From Afipia sp. 1NLS2 (GTDB lineage: Bacteria; Pseudomonadota; Alphaproteobacteria; Rhizobiales; Xanthobacteraceae), in assembly GCF_000178995.1 (NCBI RefSeq), contig NZ_ADVZ01000001.1, positions 592,001 through 656,000 on the forward strand: DNA of 64,000 bases. The letters are read 5' to 3'. Both the position numbers and the translations under genes were made by a program. Under the pieces are notes generated by a model that was given only the letters and a program-made list of their open reading frames with translations, was not told the DNA's origin and searched no databases. Below are positions 52,117-64,000 of the stretch, piece by piece. Numbering within the stretch: position 1 is the stretch's first letter; each line of letters opens with the position of its first letter.

Positions 52117-53022
52117 ATGAGCGACACCCCACCTTCTGCCCACACGCAGGCTGCACGGCCTTCCATCTCGTTCGAGTTCTTCCCGCCGAAGACCGAGGAG
52201 ATGGAGCAGAATCTCTGGGGCGTCATCAACCGCCTTGCACCGCTGTCACCGAATTTCGTCTCCGTGACCTACGGCGCGGGCGGCTCGACCCGCGAGCGGA
52301 CCCATTCGACGATCAAGCGCATCCTTGAGGAAACCAGCCTCACCCCCGCCGCGCACCTGACCTGTGTCGACGCGACCTGCGCCGACATCGATGACGTGGT
52401 GGATCGCTATCATGAAGTCGGCGTGCGCCATATTGTGGCGCTGCGCGGCGATCCCTCGGGCGGCATCGGCACCGCCTATCGGGCCCATCCGAACGGCTAT
52501 CAAAATTCCGCCGATCTGGTCGCCTCGATCAAGCGCCGCCATCCGGATATGGAAGTCACAGTCTCGGCCTATCCGGAAAAGCATCCTGAGAGCGCAACCA
52601 TCGACGCCGATATCGACGTGCTGAAAGCCAAGGTCGATGCAGGCGCCGACCGCGCCATCACCCAGTTCTTCTTCGACAACGATCTTTACTTCCGCTATCT
52701 CGACCGCGTGCGCGCGGCGGGCATCACAATTCCGATCGTGCCGGGCATCCTGCCGGTGCAGAACTTCAAGCTGGCGAAGAATTTCGCCACGCGCGCCGGC
52801 GCAACGGTGCCGGACTGGCTGGCGGAAAAATTTGAAGGCCTCGACGACGACGCCGAGACCCGCAAGCTCGTCGCCGCCACCGTGGCCGCCGGACAAGTCC
52901 AGAAGCTCGCCAAGCACGGCGTCGAGAATTTCCACTTCTACACCATGAACCGCGCGGACCTCGTGTTCGCCATCAGTCACCTGCTCGGCATCCGCCCGAA
53001 CGGATCGCAACAGGCCGCCTGA
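52117..53022 (+). CDS. metF: Methylenetetrahydrofolate reductase
   Basis: This 301-residue flavoprotein reduces 5,10-methylene-THF to 5-methyl-THF, the methyl donor for MetH just downstream. Motifs are SFEFFPPKTEEME (catalytic Glu, near 21), SVTYGAGGSTRERT, VALRGDPSGGIG and DRAITQFFFDNDLYFRYLDR. ATG 52117 has GAGG at seven bases. metF and metH lie 58 bases apart on the same strand, forming a methionine unit. Confidence 0.95.
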   Translation: MSDTPPSAHTQAARPSISFEFFPPKTEEMEQNLWGVINRLAPLSPNFVSVTYGAGGSTRERTHSTIKRILEETSLTPAAHLTCVDATCADIDDVVDRYHEVGVRHIVALRGDPSGGIGTAYRAHPNGYQNSADLVASIKRRHPDMEVTVSAYPEKHPESATIDADIDVLKAKVDAGADRAITQFFFDNDLYFRYLDRVRAAGITIPIVPGILPVQNFKLAKNFATRAGATVPDWLAEKFEGLDDDAETRKLVAATVAAGQVQKLAKHGVENFHFYTMNRADLVFAISHLLGIRPNGSQQAA

Positions 53023-53080
53023 TATTTTCTTCCGTCATGCCCGCCCGCCGCGGACGTGACGCATGCAAGGTAATGAGTAA

Positions 53081-56929
<3,849 letters not shown>

Positions 56930-56966
56930 CTCTCGGCTTCGTCACTGAATCTCTGAAGATATCCCG

Positions 56967-57011
56967 CGAAGGCCGAACGGAACTTCAAACCCGTTCGGCC
57001 TTCGTCCTTTC
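56967..57011 (+). terminator. Intrinsic terminator of metH
   Basis: CGAAGGCCGAACGG (56967-56980), a 10-base loop, then CCGTTCGGCCTTCG (56991-57004), a perfect 14-bp stem followed by TCCTTTC. Confidence 0.88.
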
Positions 57012-57037
57012 ACGTCTGTGTGACGTGAGACAGCGGT

Positions 57038-57062
57038 GGAACTGCATCGCCGGCGGTTCGTT
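57038..57062 (+). promoter_or_regulatory. EcfG-type promoter (exact) for a secreted protein gene
   Basis: GGAAC (57038-57042), 16 bases, CGTT (57059-57062). It faces the secreted-protein gene at 57163 with a leader of about 95 bases. It is 33 kb from the main GSR island. Confidence 0.6.
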
Positions 57063-57162
57063 TTGACCACACAGCGTCGAAAATTCGGCGGCGCTGTGCC
57101 ACGTCGAAACTTTCCTCCGCCTTCTCATCAAATTTTCATAACAGAAGAAAAGGAGACGCACT

Positions 57163-57693
57163 GTGAACAAGGCAACCCTCCTCGCAGCCACCGCCGCGAT
57201 TGCGCTGATCGCGATCCCCGCCCTCGCACGGGATATGGTCAAGACGCATTCCAATGTGCAGATGAAATCATCCAAGCTGCATCAGCATAGCGTCCACCAT
57301 GCTCGCACCATGCGCTCAGGCGATCGCCTCGCGCGGCGCGGTGAACGCGACAGCAATTGGAACCATCGCAGCGGCTTCTGGCCCGCCGCCACCGCAGGCG
57401 CCATTGCCGGCGGCGCGATCGCAACCGCCGACGCGATTGCAACTGCACCCTTCCGGGCCGGCTATTATGATAACGGCTACTACGGACGATACGACCGGCC
57501 CTATGGCGATGTCGCCTATCGCAGCGGCTATCGTTACGGCGGCACCTATGCGTCCATGGACGAAGGCTTCGGCGTATATAATTACGATGGCACCGCCATT
57601 CCGGGCTCACCGAGCTTTGACGCCCGCAACGGCTTCACCTGCCGTCCTGGCACCATCATCAAGCTGAATGGGCAACCTACGCTCTGTCAGTAA
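57163..57693 (+). CDS. Secreted Gly/Tyr-rich protein, unknown function
   Basis: The 176-residue product has a signal peptide (cleavage near IPALA), a basic His/Lys-rich stretch (25-65), a hydrophobic Ala/Gly segment (AATAGAIAGGAIATADAIATA, about 75-95), a Tyr/Gly-rich region (GYYDNGYYGRYDRPYGD), and a C-terminal Cys pair (FTCRPGTIIKLNGQPTLCQ). Similar small secreted proteins are common in Rhizobiales but lack a known function. GTG 57163 follows AAAAGGAG. An EcfG box upstream suggests stress induction. Confidence 0.75.
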   Translation: MNKATLLAATAAIALIAIPALARDMVKTHSNVQMKSSKLHQHSVHHARTMRSGDRLARRGERDSNWNHRSGFWPAATAGAIAGGAIATADAIATAPFRAGYYDNGYYGRYDRPYGDVAYRSGYRYGGTYASMDEGFGVYNYDGTAIPGSPSFDARNGFTCRPGTIIKLNGQPTLCQ

Positions 57694-57704
57694 ACTGCCC
57701 TGCA

Positions 57705-57749
57705 ATGACACCGGGATGGTGGCGCTCGCCACTGCCGTCCCGGTGTCAT
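57705..57749. terminator. Bidirectional terminator hairpin
   Basis: ATGACACCGGGA (57705-57716) pairs with TCCCGGTGTCAT (57738-57749), and the loop contains a second stem (GTGGCG/CGCCAC). It lies between the convergent secreted-protein and glpK genes; a T-tract is weak. Confidence 0.65.
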
Positions 57750-57753
57750 GACA

Positions 57754-59256
57754 TCAACCATCCCTATCGCTCACGAGCAGTCCTTTCACGGCCTGCGACC
57801 AGCCGTGTAATTTCCGCGCGCGCGTTGCATCATCCATCGCTGGCGTGAAGCGGCGATCGAGTTGCCATTGCGCAGCAAACGTCTCCGGCGGCGGACAGAC
57901 ATTCGCTGCAAGGCCCGCAAGATAGGCCGCGCCCAGCGCCGTCGTCTCCGGGATCATGGGACGGTCGACTATTGCCTTAAGGATGTCAGCGAGGCGCTGC
58001 ATGGTCCAGTCCGAGACGGACATCCCGCCATCGACGCGAAGCGAAACGTCTTTCGCCGCAAGATCCGGCCAGTCGGCGCGCATCGCCTCCCACAAATCGC
58101 GCGTCTGGTAGCAGACACTTTCCAGCGCCGCGTGCGCGAGTTCGGCGGGGCCTGTGTTGCGCGTCAGCCCGAACAGCGCACCGCGCACGCGCGGATTCCA
58201 GTATGGCGCGCCGAGCCCGACGAAGGCCGGAATGAGATAGACTGATTGCGTCTCGTCCGCCTGCGAGGCGAGATCGTCGCTGTCATGCGCAGTCTTGATG
58301 AGGTGAAGGCCATCGCGCAGCCATTGCACGGCGGAGCCCGCGACAAAGATCGAACCTTCCAGCGCATAGGTGCGCCGACCATTTAATTGATAGGCGATGG
58401 TCGTCAGCAGCTTGTTTTTTGACGCCACTGCTGTTTCGCCGGTGTTGAGCAACGCAAAGCAGCCAGTGCCGTAAGTCGACTTCATCATCCCCGGCGCGAA
58501 GCAGGCCTGACCGACGGTCGCCGCCTGCTGGTCGCCCGCGATGCCGCGAATGGCAATCGGCCCATCGAACAATTCAGGCAGTGTCGCGCCGAAATCAGCC
58601 GCGCAGTCGCGAACCTGCGGCAGCAGCGCGCGCGGCACCCGCAACAGCTTGAGCAGGTCGTCGTCCCACGCGCCGGTGTGGATATTGAACAAGAGCGTGC
58701 GCGAGGCGTTGGTCGCATCGGTCGCATGAACTGCGCCGCCCGTGAGCCGCCAGAGCAGATAGCAATCGACCGTGCCGAACAGAAGCTCGCCACGCATGGC
58801 GCGTTCGCGCGCGCCGCTGACATGATCGAGAATCCACGCGACCTTGGTCGCCGAGAAATACGGATCGGCGATCAGCCCCGTTCGCGCGGCAATCAGCGGC
58901 TCGCTGCCATCCGCCTGCAACCGCGCGCAGACATCCGCCGTGCGCCGGTCCTGCCAGACGATGGCCCGGTGGATCGCCTGTCCTGTCTTGCGGTCCCACA
59001 CCACAACCGTCTCGCGCTGGTTGGAGATGCCGATGGCCGCGATGTCGCCCGCGTGGACATTGCCTTCGCGCATCGCGGCGCGGCAGGTCGCGAGCGTGCT
59101 TGTCCAGATGTCTTCGGGCTCGTGCTCGACCCAGCCCGATGCGGGAAAGTGTTGCGGATATTCCTGCTGCGCTCTGGCCGCGACCGAAAGATCGCCGCGA
59201 AAAAGCATCGCGCGCGAGGATGTCGTGCCCTGATCGATGGCGAGAAGATAAGCCAT
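57754..59256 (-). CDS. glpK: Glycerol kinase
   Basis: The 500-residue FGGY-family kinase phosphorylates glycerol to glycerol-3-phosphate. It has the N-terminal phosphate loop [45 protein letters not shown], and the C-terminal [18 protein letters not shown] and [20 protein letters not shown] blocks. Length equals the family norm. No glpF or glpD is adjacent. It follows the thiolase gene by nine bases in the same direction. Confidence 0.94.
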   Translation of the reverse strand: MAYLLAIDQGTTSSRAMLFRGDLSVAARAQQEYPQHFPASGWVEHEPEDIWTSTLATCRAAMREGNVHAGDIAAIGISNQRETVVVWDRKTGQAIHRAIVWQDRRTADVCARLQADGSEPLIAARTGLIADPYFSATKVAWILDHVSGARERAMRGELLFGTVDCYLLWRLTGGAVHATDATNASRTLLFNIHTGAWDDDLLKLLRVPRALLPQVRDCAADFGATLPELFDGPIAIRGIAGDQQAATVGQACFAPGMMKSTYGTGCFALLNTGETAVASKNKLLTTIAYQLNGRRTYALEGSIFVAGSAVQWLRDGLHLIKTAHDSDDLASQADETQSVYLIPAFVGLGAPYWNPRVRGALFGLTRNTGPAELAHAALESVCYQTRDLWEAMRADWPDLAAKDVSLRVDGGMSVSDWTMQRLADILKAIVDRPMIPETTALGAAYLAGLAANVCPPPETFAAQWQLDRRFTPAMDDATRARKLHGWSQAVKGLLVSDRDG

Positions 59257-59265
59257 CGCCGATGC

Positions 59266-60453
59266 CTAGTGCACGATCTCGAACAATCCGGCCGACCCCA
59301 TGCCGCCGCCGACGCACATCGTCACCACGGCGTATTTCGCCTTGCGACGCCGGCCCTCAATCAGAACATGGCCTGCAAGCCGCGCGCCGGTCATGCCGTA
59401 GGGATGACCGACTGCGATGGCGCCGCCGTTGACGTTGAGCTTCGCCGGATCGAGGCCAAGCCTGTCGCGGCAGTAGATCACCTGCACCGCGAAGGCTTCG
59501 TTCAATTCCCACAGGTCTATGTCATCGACGGTCAGGCCATGGCGCTTCAGGAGACGCGGCACCGCGAACACCGGGCCGATGCCCATCTCGTCCGGCTCAC
59601 ATCCTGCGGACACCATGCCGCGAAAGATTCCGAGCGGCTTGAGATTCCGCCGCGCCGCCGTCTTGTCGCTCATGATGACAACGGCGCTCGCACCGTCCGA
59701 CAACTGGCTCGCATTGCCTGCGGTGATGGTGAAGCCCTCACCCATCACCGGCTTCAGCGCGGCAAGGCCTTCGGCGCTGGTGTCGGGGCGCGGGCCCTCG
59801 TCCTGCGACAGCGTCACGTCCTTGAACGACACTTCGCCGCTTGCCTTGTCGAGCACGCCCATTTTCGTCGTGACCGGCGCGATCTCATCGTTGAACTTGC
59901 CCGCGGCTTGCGCGGCGGCGATGCGGCGCTGGCTCTCCAGCGCGTACTCGTCCTGCCGCTGCCGCGAAATGCCGTAGCGTTTCGCCACCACCTCGGCGGT
60001 GTCGAGCATCGACATGTAGATCTCCGGCTTGATCTGTCTCAGCGCCGGATCGACGGCGTGAAACATATTCATCTTGTCGTTCTGCACGAGGCTGATCGAT
60101 TCGCCGCCGCCGCCGATCGCGATTTCGACACCGTCGAACAGCACCGAGCGCGCGGCATTCGCGATGGCCTGCAGGCCCGAGGCGCACTGACGATCGACGC
60201 TCGTTCCCGCGACACCCACCGGCAGGCCCGCCCGCAACAACGCCTTGCGCGCGATGTTACCGAAGGTCGCGCCCTGCTGGAGCGCCGCGCCCATCACCAC
60301 GTCCTCGACCTCCGCAGGATCAAGCTTGGCCCGCTCCACCGCCACCTTGATGGCATGGGCGAACAGGGTCGCCCCTTCCGTGGCGTTCAGAGCGCCCCGA
60401 TAGGCCTTCCCAATCGGGGTGCGGGCTGTGGAAACAATGACGGCCTCCGGCAT
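59266..60453 (-). CDS. Acetyl-CoA C-acyltransferase (thiolase)
   Basis: This 395-residue thiolase has the nucleophilic Cys in [15 protein letters not shown] (about 90), the His in [14 protein letters not shown] (about 350) and the second Cys in [14 protein letters not shown] (about 380). The N-terminus [18 protein letters not shown] is typical. It could degrade beta-ketoacyl-CoA or condense acetyl-CoA; sequence inspection does not decide. No other beta-oxidation genes are nearby. Confidence 0.92.
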   Translation of the reverse strand: MPEAVIVSTARTPIGKAYRGALNATEGATLFAHAIKVAVERAKLDPAEVEDVVMGAALQQGATFGNIARKALLRAGLPVGVAGTSVDRQCASGLQAIANAARSVLFDGVEIAIGGGGESISLVQNDKMNMFHAVDPALRQIKPEIYMSMLDTAEVVAKRYGISRQRQDEYALESQRRIAAAQAAGKFNDEIAPVTTKMGVLDKASGEVSFKDVTLSQDEGPRPDTSAEGLAALKPVMGEGFTITAGNASQLSDGASAVVIMSDKTAARRNLKPLGIFRGMVSAGCEPDEMGIGPVFAVPRLLKRHGLTVDDIDLWELNEAFAVQVIYCRDRLGLDPAKLNVNGGAIAVGHPYGMTGARLAGHVLIEGRRRKAKYAVVTMCVGGGMGSAGLFEIVH

Positions 60454-60681
60454 GCAACTCCCCCTTGTCAGACAGGCGCCGATTCACGCGCGTGACGATG
60501 TTGCACGCTTCACCAGCCAAAAACCATGACCGGCTACCCGGTGTTAGCCACGCCGGGTTCCGTCATAGTCCAAAGGTTGTAATCCGCCGCACTTTTCCTT
60601 ATTCCGGCGCAGTCCGTTTGGTATGGCGTCGGCAGCAGTGTCCTGTTTCACGCGGTACCGAATCCATGCATAAGGTACCTA

Positions 60682-61962
60682 ATGACCGACAAACGTACCC
60701 TGCTTCGCGCCATTTTCGACGCTGCCGTGAGCGCGGCCCACCCCGATAAGATGCTGCGCCGGCACCTGCCCGGCCCGCCGCCGGGACGGGTTTTCATCCT
60801 TGCTGCCGGCAAGGCCGCAGCCGCGATGGCTGCCGCCGCCGAGCGTCATTACATGGACGATGCCGGTCTGAGTGCGGACCGAATCTCGGGCGTCGCGACC
60901 ACCCGGCACGGCCATGCCGTGCCGACCCGCCGGATCGAAGTCATCGAAGCAGGCCATCCCGTCCCCGACGAGGCCAGCGTGCGCGGCGCCGAGAAAGCCC
61001 TGGCGCTCGCTGCGGAAGCCGGTCCGGACGATCTCGTGCTGGCCCTGATCTCGGGTGGCGGCTCTGCCAACTGGATCGCGCCCGTCGAAGGCATCCCTTA
61101 CGCGCAAAAGCAGCAGGTCAACAAAAGCCTGCTGCGCTCCGGCGCACCGATCTCCGAAATGAACACGGTGCGCAAGCATCTGTCGCGCATCAAGGGCGGA
61201 CGGCTCGCCCGCGCTGCCTACCCCGCCCAACTGGTGACGCTCGCCATCTCGGACGTGCCGCATGACGACCCGGCGGTGATCGCATCCGGCCCGACCGTCC
61301 CCGATCCTTCCACGCTGGAGGACGCACGCGCCATCGTCGAGCGATACAAACTGCAAGTGGACGACGCGGTGCGCGCGGCGCTGGCCGATCCGCGCAACGA
61401 AAGCGTCAAGCCCGGCGACAAGGCCTTCGAGCGCGCGCGCTTCGACATCGTCGCCAGACCACGCGATTCACTTGACGCCGCGCTGCGGGTCGCCGCCCAG
61501 GCCGGATATGAAATCCTCGACCTTGGCGCAGACCTCGAAGGCGAGGCCCGCAAGGTTGCCGCCGAGCACGCCAAGCTCGCTCTGGATGCCCGCGCCAAGG
61601 GCAAGCGCATCGCCATCATGTCGGGCGGCGAACTGACCGTGATCGTGCGCGGCAACGGGCGCGGCGGCCCGAACCAGGAATACGTTCTGGCCGCAACCGC
61701 GGCACTGGCCGACACCAAGGGTATTTCCATTCTCGCCGCCGATACCGACGGCGCCGATGGCGGGGGCGGCTCGCCGACCGATCCTGCCGGTGCGATGGCC
61801 GACGAGACGACATTTGCGAAAATGCGGGAGCTGAAGCTCGACCCGATCGCCTATCTCGACAATAACGACGCCACGACGTTTTTCGAGAAGACCGGCGATC
61901 TCGTGCTGACCGGGCCGACGCTCACCAATGTCAACGACATCCGGATCATTCTGGTCGATTAA
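60682..61962 (+). CDS. Glycerate 2-kinase (MOFRL family)
   Basis: The 426-residue DUF4147/MOFRL glycerate kinase (GckA/TtuD type) phosphorylates D-glycerate, linking glyoxylate or tartrate breakdown to central metabolism. Motifs are AAGKAAAAMAAAAERHY (about 33-49), LALISGGGSANWIAPVEG (about 114), the MNTVRKHLSRIKGGRLA helix and the MOFRL core GGELTVIVRGNGRGGPNQEYVLAAT (about 315), then DTDGADGGGGSPTDPAGA. A substrate link with malate synthase upstream in the window is only conjecture. Confidence 0.92.
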   Translation: MTDKRTLLRAIFDAAVSAAHPDKMLRRHLPGPPPGRVFILAAGKAAAAMAAAAERHYMDDAGLSADRISGVATTRHGHAVPTRRIEVIEAGHPVPDEASVRGAEKALALAAEAGPDDLVLALISGGGSANWIAPVEGIPYAQKQQVNKSLLRSGAPISEMNTVRKHLSRIKGGRLARAAYPAQLVTLAISDVPHDDPAVIASGPTVPDPSTLEDARAIVERYKLQVDDAVRAALADPRNESVKPGDKAFERARFDIVARPRDSLDAALRVAAQAGYEILDLGADLEGEARKVAAEHAKLALDARAKGKRIAIMSGGELTVIVRGNGRGGPNQEYVLAATAALADTKGISILAADTDGADGGGGSPTDPAGAMADETTFAKMRELKLDPIAYLDNNDATTFFEKTGDLVLTGPTLTNVNDIRIILVD

Positions 61963-61977
61963 GGCGTCGACCGATTA

Positions 61978-62001
61978 GCGCTTGCCTCTCCCGGCAAGCG
62001 C
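61978..62001. terminator. Perfect 9-bp hairpin after glycerate kinase
   Basis: GCGCTTGCC, loop TCTCCC, GGCAAGCGC. It lies between convergent genes but lacks a T-tract, so it is only a possible terminator. Confidence 0.45.
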
Positions 62002-62045
62002 AGTCCCGGCGCGTCCTGCGCCAGGATCGAGCGGCCTGATATCGA

Positions 62046-62432
62046 TCAGGCGCTGAGCGGCTCGATATCGTCGTCGGCCATTTCGGGGATGGCCCGAAGC
62101 GGCTTGGTCGACAGCGTGATGGCACGGCGGCTGCTTGAAGCGGAAGCAACCTGTCCCGACGGCGCCTCGCGCGACATCGCAAACAAGGTCGCACCGACGG
62201 TGCCGCCCTGCTCTTTCAAATCCTGCTCGCTGCATGTCGCCGCGATCGCAAGGCTCATCGAATGCAGATGGGCCCGGCGGTAGCAGAACAGCGCCAGCAT
62301 CGCCCGCACATCGCCCGACACCGTCTCGACCAACTGGGTCAGGCCGTGTTCGCTCGCGCGATAGAGGCTACCGAGCAGTTCGTCCCCGACGGGGCAGGAA
62401 TCATTGTCCAAGGAATTACGGCTGGAAGACAT
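62046..62432 (-). CDS. Conserved hypothetical protein
   Basis: This 128-residue protein has no signal peptide. The N-terminal half (residues 15-65) looks helical, with GSLYRASEHGLTQLVETVSGDVRAMLALFCYRRAHLHSM; the C-terminal half is polar and low in complexity (EAPSGQVASASSSRRAI). I recognise no domain. ATG 62432 has a strong AGGAGAGAG at about six bases, but that site lies against the 3' arm of an inverted repeat that could fold over it. Confidence 0.6.
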   Translation of the reverse strand: MSSSRNSLDNDSCPVGDELLGSLYRASEHGLTQLVETVSGDVRAMLALFCYRRAHLHSMSLAIAATCSEQDLKEQGGTVGATLFAMSREAPSGQVASASSSRRAITLSTKPLRAIPEMADDDIEPLSA

Positions 62433-62440
62433 TGCTCTCT

Positions 62441-62479
62441 CCTTCCGTAAAAGATGCGATGCAATTCGCTAACGGAAGG
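62441..62479 (-). promoter_or_regulatory. Inverted repeat sequestering the Shine-Dalgarno
   Basis: In the leftward mRNA, CCTTCCGT (62479-62472) can pair with ACGGAAGG (62448-62441), the latter forming part of the ribosome-binding region of the gene at 62432. The loop is 23 bases. It could modulate translation. Confidence 0.4.
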
Positions 62480-62512
62480 TTAACCATAAGAAACCACGGC
62501 GTCGGACGACGC

Positions 62513-63136
62513 TCAGTCTTCCTTCAGCCAGCGCTCGACCGGCATGACGTCGGGAGCCTCGGCGTATTTCTTCGGCCACAGATCGACCACCCATTCAACG
62601 CCGGTCGCCTTGTCGACCACGACCGCCGTGTTGTGCGGCGTCTGCAGCGCGAACGGATTGCCCCGATAGCGCGGATTGCCGACGGTATGGAATTTCAGAA
62701 GGCCCCACTCCTGGAGTACCAGCAACAGGCTGGTGGTATCGCGGGTGGTGTCGAAACAATCAAAATTGGTGGCGTCCGATCCGGCGCGGATATCGGCCTT
62801 GGCGACCCGCTTGCTGGTGCCGATCACCGGTCCCACGCGGCGGTCGAACCAGATGACGGCCTTCTGGAGCGCCCCACGTTCGGCAGCCGCATTTGCCTTC
62901 CCTGCCGACAGGATCTGCGTCAGCGTCCTGCGATCCGCGTCGGAGAACACCAGGGTCATGCGGCGGCGGCAGACGAAGCCGTAGCACACCGTCATCTCGC
63001 TCATGGACGGCGGATTGATCGACACCGAGGAATAAAGATCGGCCTGCGGCGGGGTCAGTTCCATCGCAAAGCCTGGAACCGGCGACATTGCAAGCATCGC
63101 CAGAAGCGCGCCCCGAAATGATGAACTGCGTGACAT
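62513..63136 (-). CDS. Exported protein with possible Cys-His-Asp active site
   Basis: The 207-residue product has a signal peptide (cleavage near PGFA). A conserved-looking core reads NFDCFDTTRDTTSLLLVLQEWGLL, then LQTPHNTAVVVDKATGVEWVVDLWPKK. Cys, His and Asp in this order, each followed by a hydrophobic strand or helix, resemble a transglutaminase/papain-like fold. I cannot name a family. ATG 63136 is chosen because GAGGG precedes it; a TTG at 63154 would place extra residues before the signal. Confidence 0.6.
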   Translation of the reverse strand: MSRSSSFRGALLAMLAMSPVPGFAMELTPPQADLYSSVSINPPSMSEMTVCYGFVCRRRMTLVFSDADRRTLTQILSAGKANAAAERGALQKAVIWFDRRVGPVIGTSKRVAKADIRAGSDATNFDCFDTTRDTTSLLLVLQEWGLLKFHTVGNPRYRGNPFALQTPHNTAVVVDKATGVEWVVDLWPKKYAEAPDVMPVERWLKED

Positions 63137-63248
63137 GACGACCCTCGACACCAACCAACGCTCCGAAAACTAATCGAGCAAAAGCGAGACGCCAAGCCAC
63201 CGCGACAATCTTATCGCCGCGTGTGGAAATTTCCCCTGCACTGATGCA

Positions 63249-63752
63249 TCAAAGAACCACTGGCGGGTCCGGCAATTCATTGCGATGCGTATCATACGCC
63301 GGAAAATGCGCCGCGAGCTCAGCCGTGATCCGCTCGATCCCGGACAACACGCCTTGTTCGAAATGGCCCTGCCGGAACGCACTCTCCATGATCGCGCAAA
63401 CCTCGCGCCAACGCTCCGCGCCAACCTTCGCGTCGATGCCGCGATCGGCGACAATCTCGACATCGCGATCCGCCAGCAGCAGATAGATTAGCACGCCGGA
63501 ATTATTTTCGGTGTCCCAGATGCGCAGGTGCGCAAACAGGTCGAGCGCGCGCTCCCGCGCCGATTGTCCGGCCAGCAGCGGTCGCCCGTCGAGCGCGCCT
63601 TCGACGACGAAACGTATCTGGCCGGTATGGCGCGCTTCGCTGGCCTTGATCGCACCCTCAATGCGCTTCAATCCCTGTGGCGAGAACGCCTTGCGCACGC
63701 GCGCGCGATTGCTGAGAAGATGCTTGCTCAATCGCCTGATGTTCAACGCCAT
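63249..63752 (-). CDS. TPM-domain protein (small)
   Basis: The 167-residue protein is a stand-alone TPM domain (TLP18.3/Psb32/MOLO-1): IKASEARHTGQIRFVVEGALDGRPLLAGQSARERALDLFAHLRIWDTENNSGVLIYLLLADRDVEIVADRGI. No signal is visible and the N-terminus is basic. It lies 11 bases downstream of a larger TPM protein gene. Such pairs are common; one homologue in plants serves in photosystem repair, but the bacterial role is unknown. Confidence 0.82.
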   Translation of the reverse strand: MALNIRRLSKHLLSNRARVRKAFSPQGLKRIEGAIKASEARHTGQIRFVVEGALDGRPLLAGQSARERALDLFAHLRIWDTENNSGVLIYLLLADRDVEIVADRGIDAKVGAERWREVCAIMESAFRQGHFEQGVLSGIERITAELAAHFPAYDTHRNELPDPPVVL

Positions 63753-63763
63753 CGCCGTTCCCG

Positions 63764-64000
63764 CTACCAGTTTCCCGATGCGCCGCCGCCACCGAAACTG
63801 CCGCCGCCTCCGCTAAAGCCGCCACCGCCCGATCCGCCACCCCAGCTCGATCCGCCACGGCCATAACCGCCGCCACCGCCGGAGAAGGGAATGGCATCGC
63901 CGATCAATGTGAAGAAGAACGCGATTATGCCGACGATCAGCGAGACCGCCCAGAACCCGACGAACCACCAGGCCACGATGGCGACGCCGCCACCCGTCAG
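63764..64000 (-). CDS. TPM-domain, Gly-rich membrane protein (partial, YgcG-like)
   Basis: Only the C-terminus (about 78 residues) is in the window; the frame is open to the edge with no start. It has a membrane helix (FVGFWAVSLIVGIIAFFFTLIG) followed by a Gly/Ser tail ending GGGGASGNW, the classical end of YgcG-type TPM proteins. It leads an operon with the small TPM gene downstream. The N-terminal TPM domain lies beyond the window. Confidence 0.8.
   Translation of the reverse strand: MTGGGVAIVAWWFVGFWAVSLIVGIIAFFFTLIGDAIPFSGGGGGYGRGGSSWGGGSGGGGFSGGGGSFGGGGASGNW

Noticed and set aside
58678-60495. 605-codon frame on the plus strand opposite glpK and thiolase.
   Set aside because: It spans two real genes on the other strand including their junction and has shadow composition.
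60652-60680. Two GGTACC palindromes before the glycerate kinase gene.
   Set aside because: Six-base palindromes occur often by chance; nothing else supports an operator in this 228-base gap.

Overview
This is a contiguous stretch of a GC-rich alphaproteobacterial chromosome. Gene content and gene orders (phyR/nepR/ecfG with an HWE-type kinase, cycM-kdsB-pheA, a CpaB-to-TadD pilus locus, Yej-type peptide importer, DUF2865 and other small Rhizobiales families) point to the Bradyrhizobiaceae/Nitrobacteraceae, close to Afipia, Oligotropha, Rhodopseudomonas or Bradyrhizobium. That placement is inference from protein families; no rRNA lies in the window. I see no tRNA, rRNA, insertion sequence, prophage or CRISPR array, so most of the window looks like core chromosome.

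Layout. 1-3.5 kb: partial gene end, DUF924 protein, flippase, 3-hydroxybutyrate dehydrogenase, CAP-domain lipoprotein, and a small palindromic repeat. 3.6-12.9 kb: sulfate uptake and activation (cysG-cysH-cysPTWA leftward; ferredoxin-cysD-cysNC rightward) around an AT-rich, palindrome-filled divergent promoter. No sulfite reductase gene is present. 13.1-15.3 kb: malate synthase G behind a promoter with TTGyAAA repeats and a leader hairpin. 15.4-24.0 kb: a general stress response (GSR) island with phyR, nepR-ecfG, an HWE-type sensor kinase and several small envelope genes. 24.3-26.7 kb: cold-shock group deaD-infA-cspA. 26.7-38.2 kb: Tad/Flp pilus locus, with tadE-like, tadE-like and cpaB genes leftward, pilA-cpaA-cpaCDEF-tadBC rightward, and tadD leftward. 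38.3-48.2 kb: M17 aminopeptidase, NlpC/P60 peptidase and a yejABEF-type importer with two tandem binding proteins. 48.4-51.8 kb: cycM, kdsB, pheA, LLM oxidoreductase. 52.1-56.9 kb: metF-metH. 57-64 kb: a secreted protein, glpK, thiolase, glycerate 2-kinase, two uncharacterised proteins and two TPM-domain proteins, the last cut by the window edge.

Main result of the hunt. Six intergenic sites match the EcfG promoter (GGAAC-N16/17-CGTT) exactly and two more match with CATT at -10. All face a gene; seven lie within 15.5-24.1 kb around the GSR regulators and one drives a secreted protein at 57.2 kb. One controls a previously unlisted 37-codon membrane microprotein (23899-24012) in its own terminator-bounded unit, essentially leaderless. 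nepR has an 8-codon upstream ORF carrying the good Shine-Dalgarno and overlapping the nepR start (ATGA). The locus kinase keeps the DHp histidine but lacks the conserved N-box and GG residues of HWE ATP-binding domains. Together this looks like a self-contained stress island with unusual control points.
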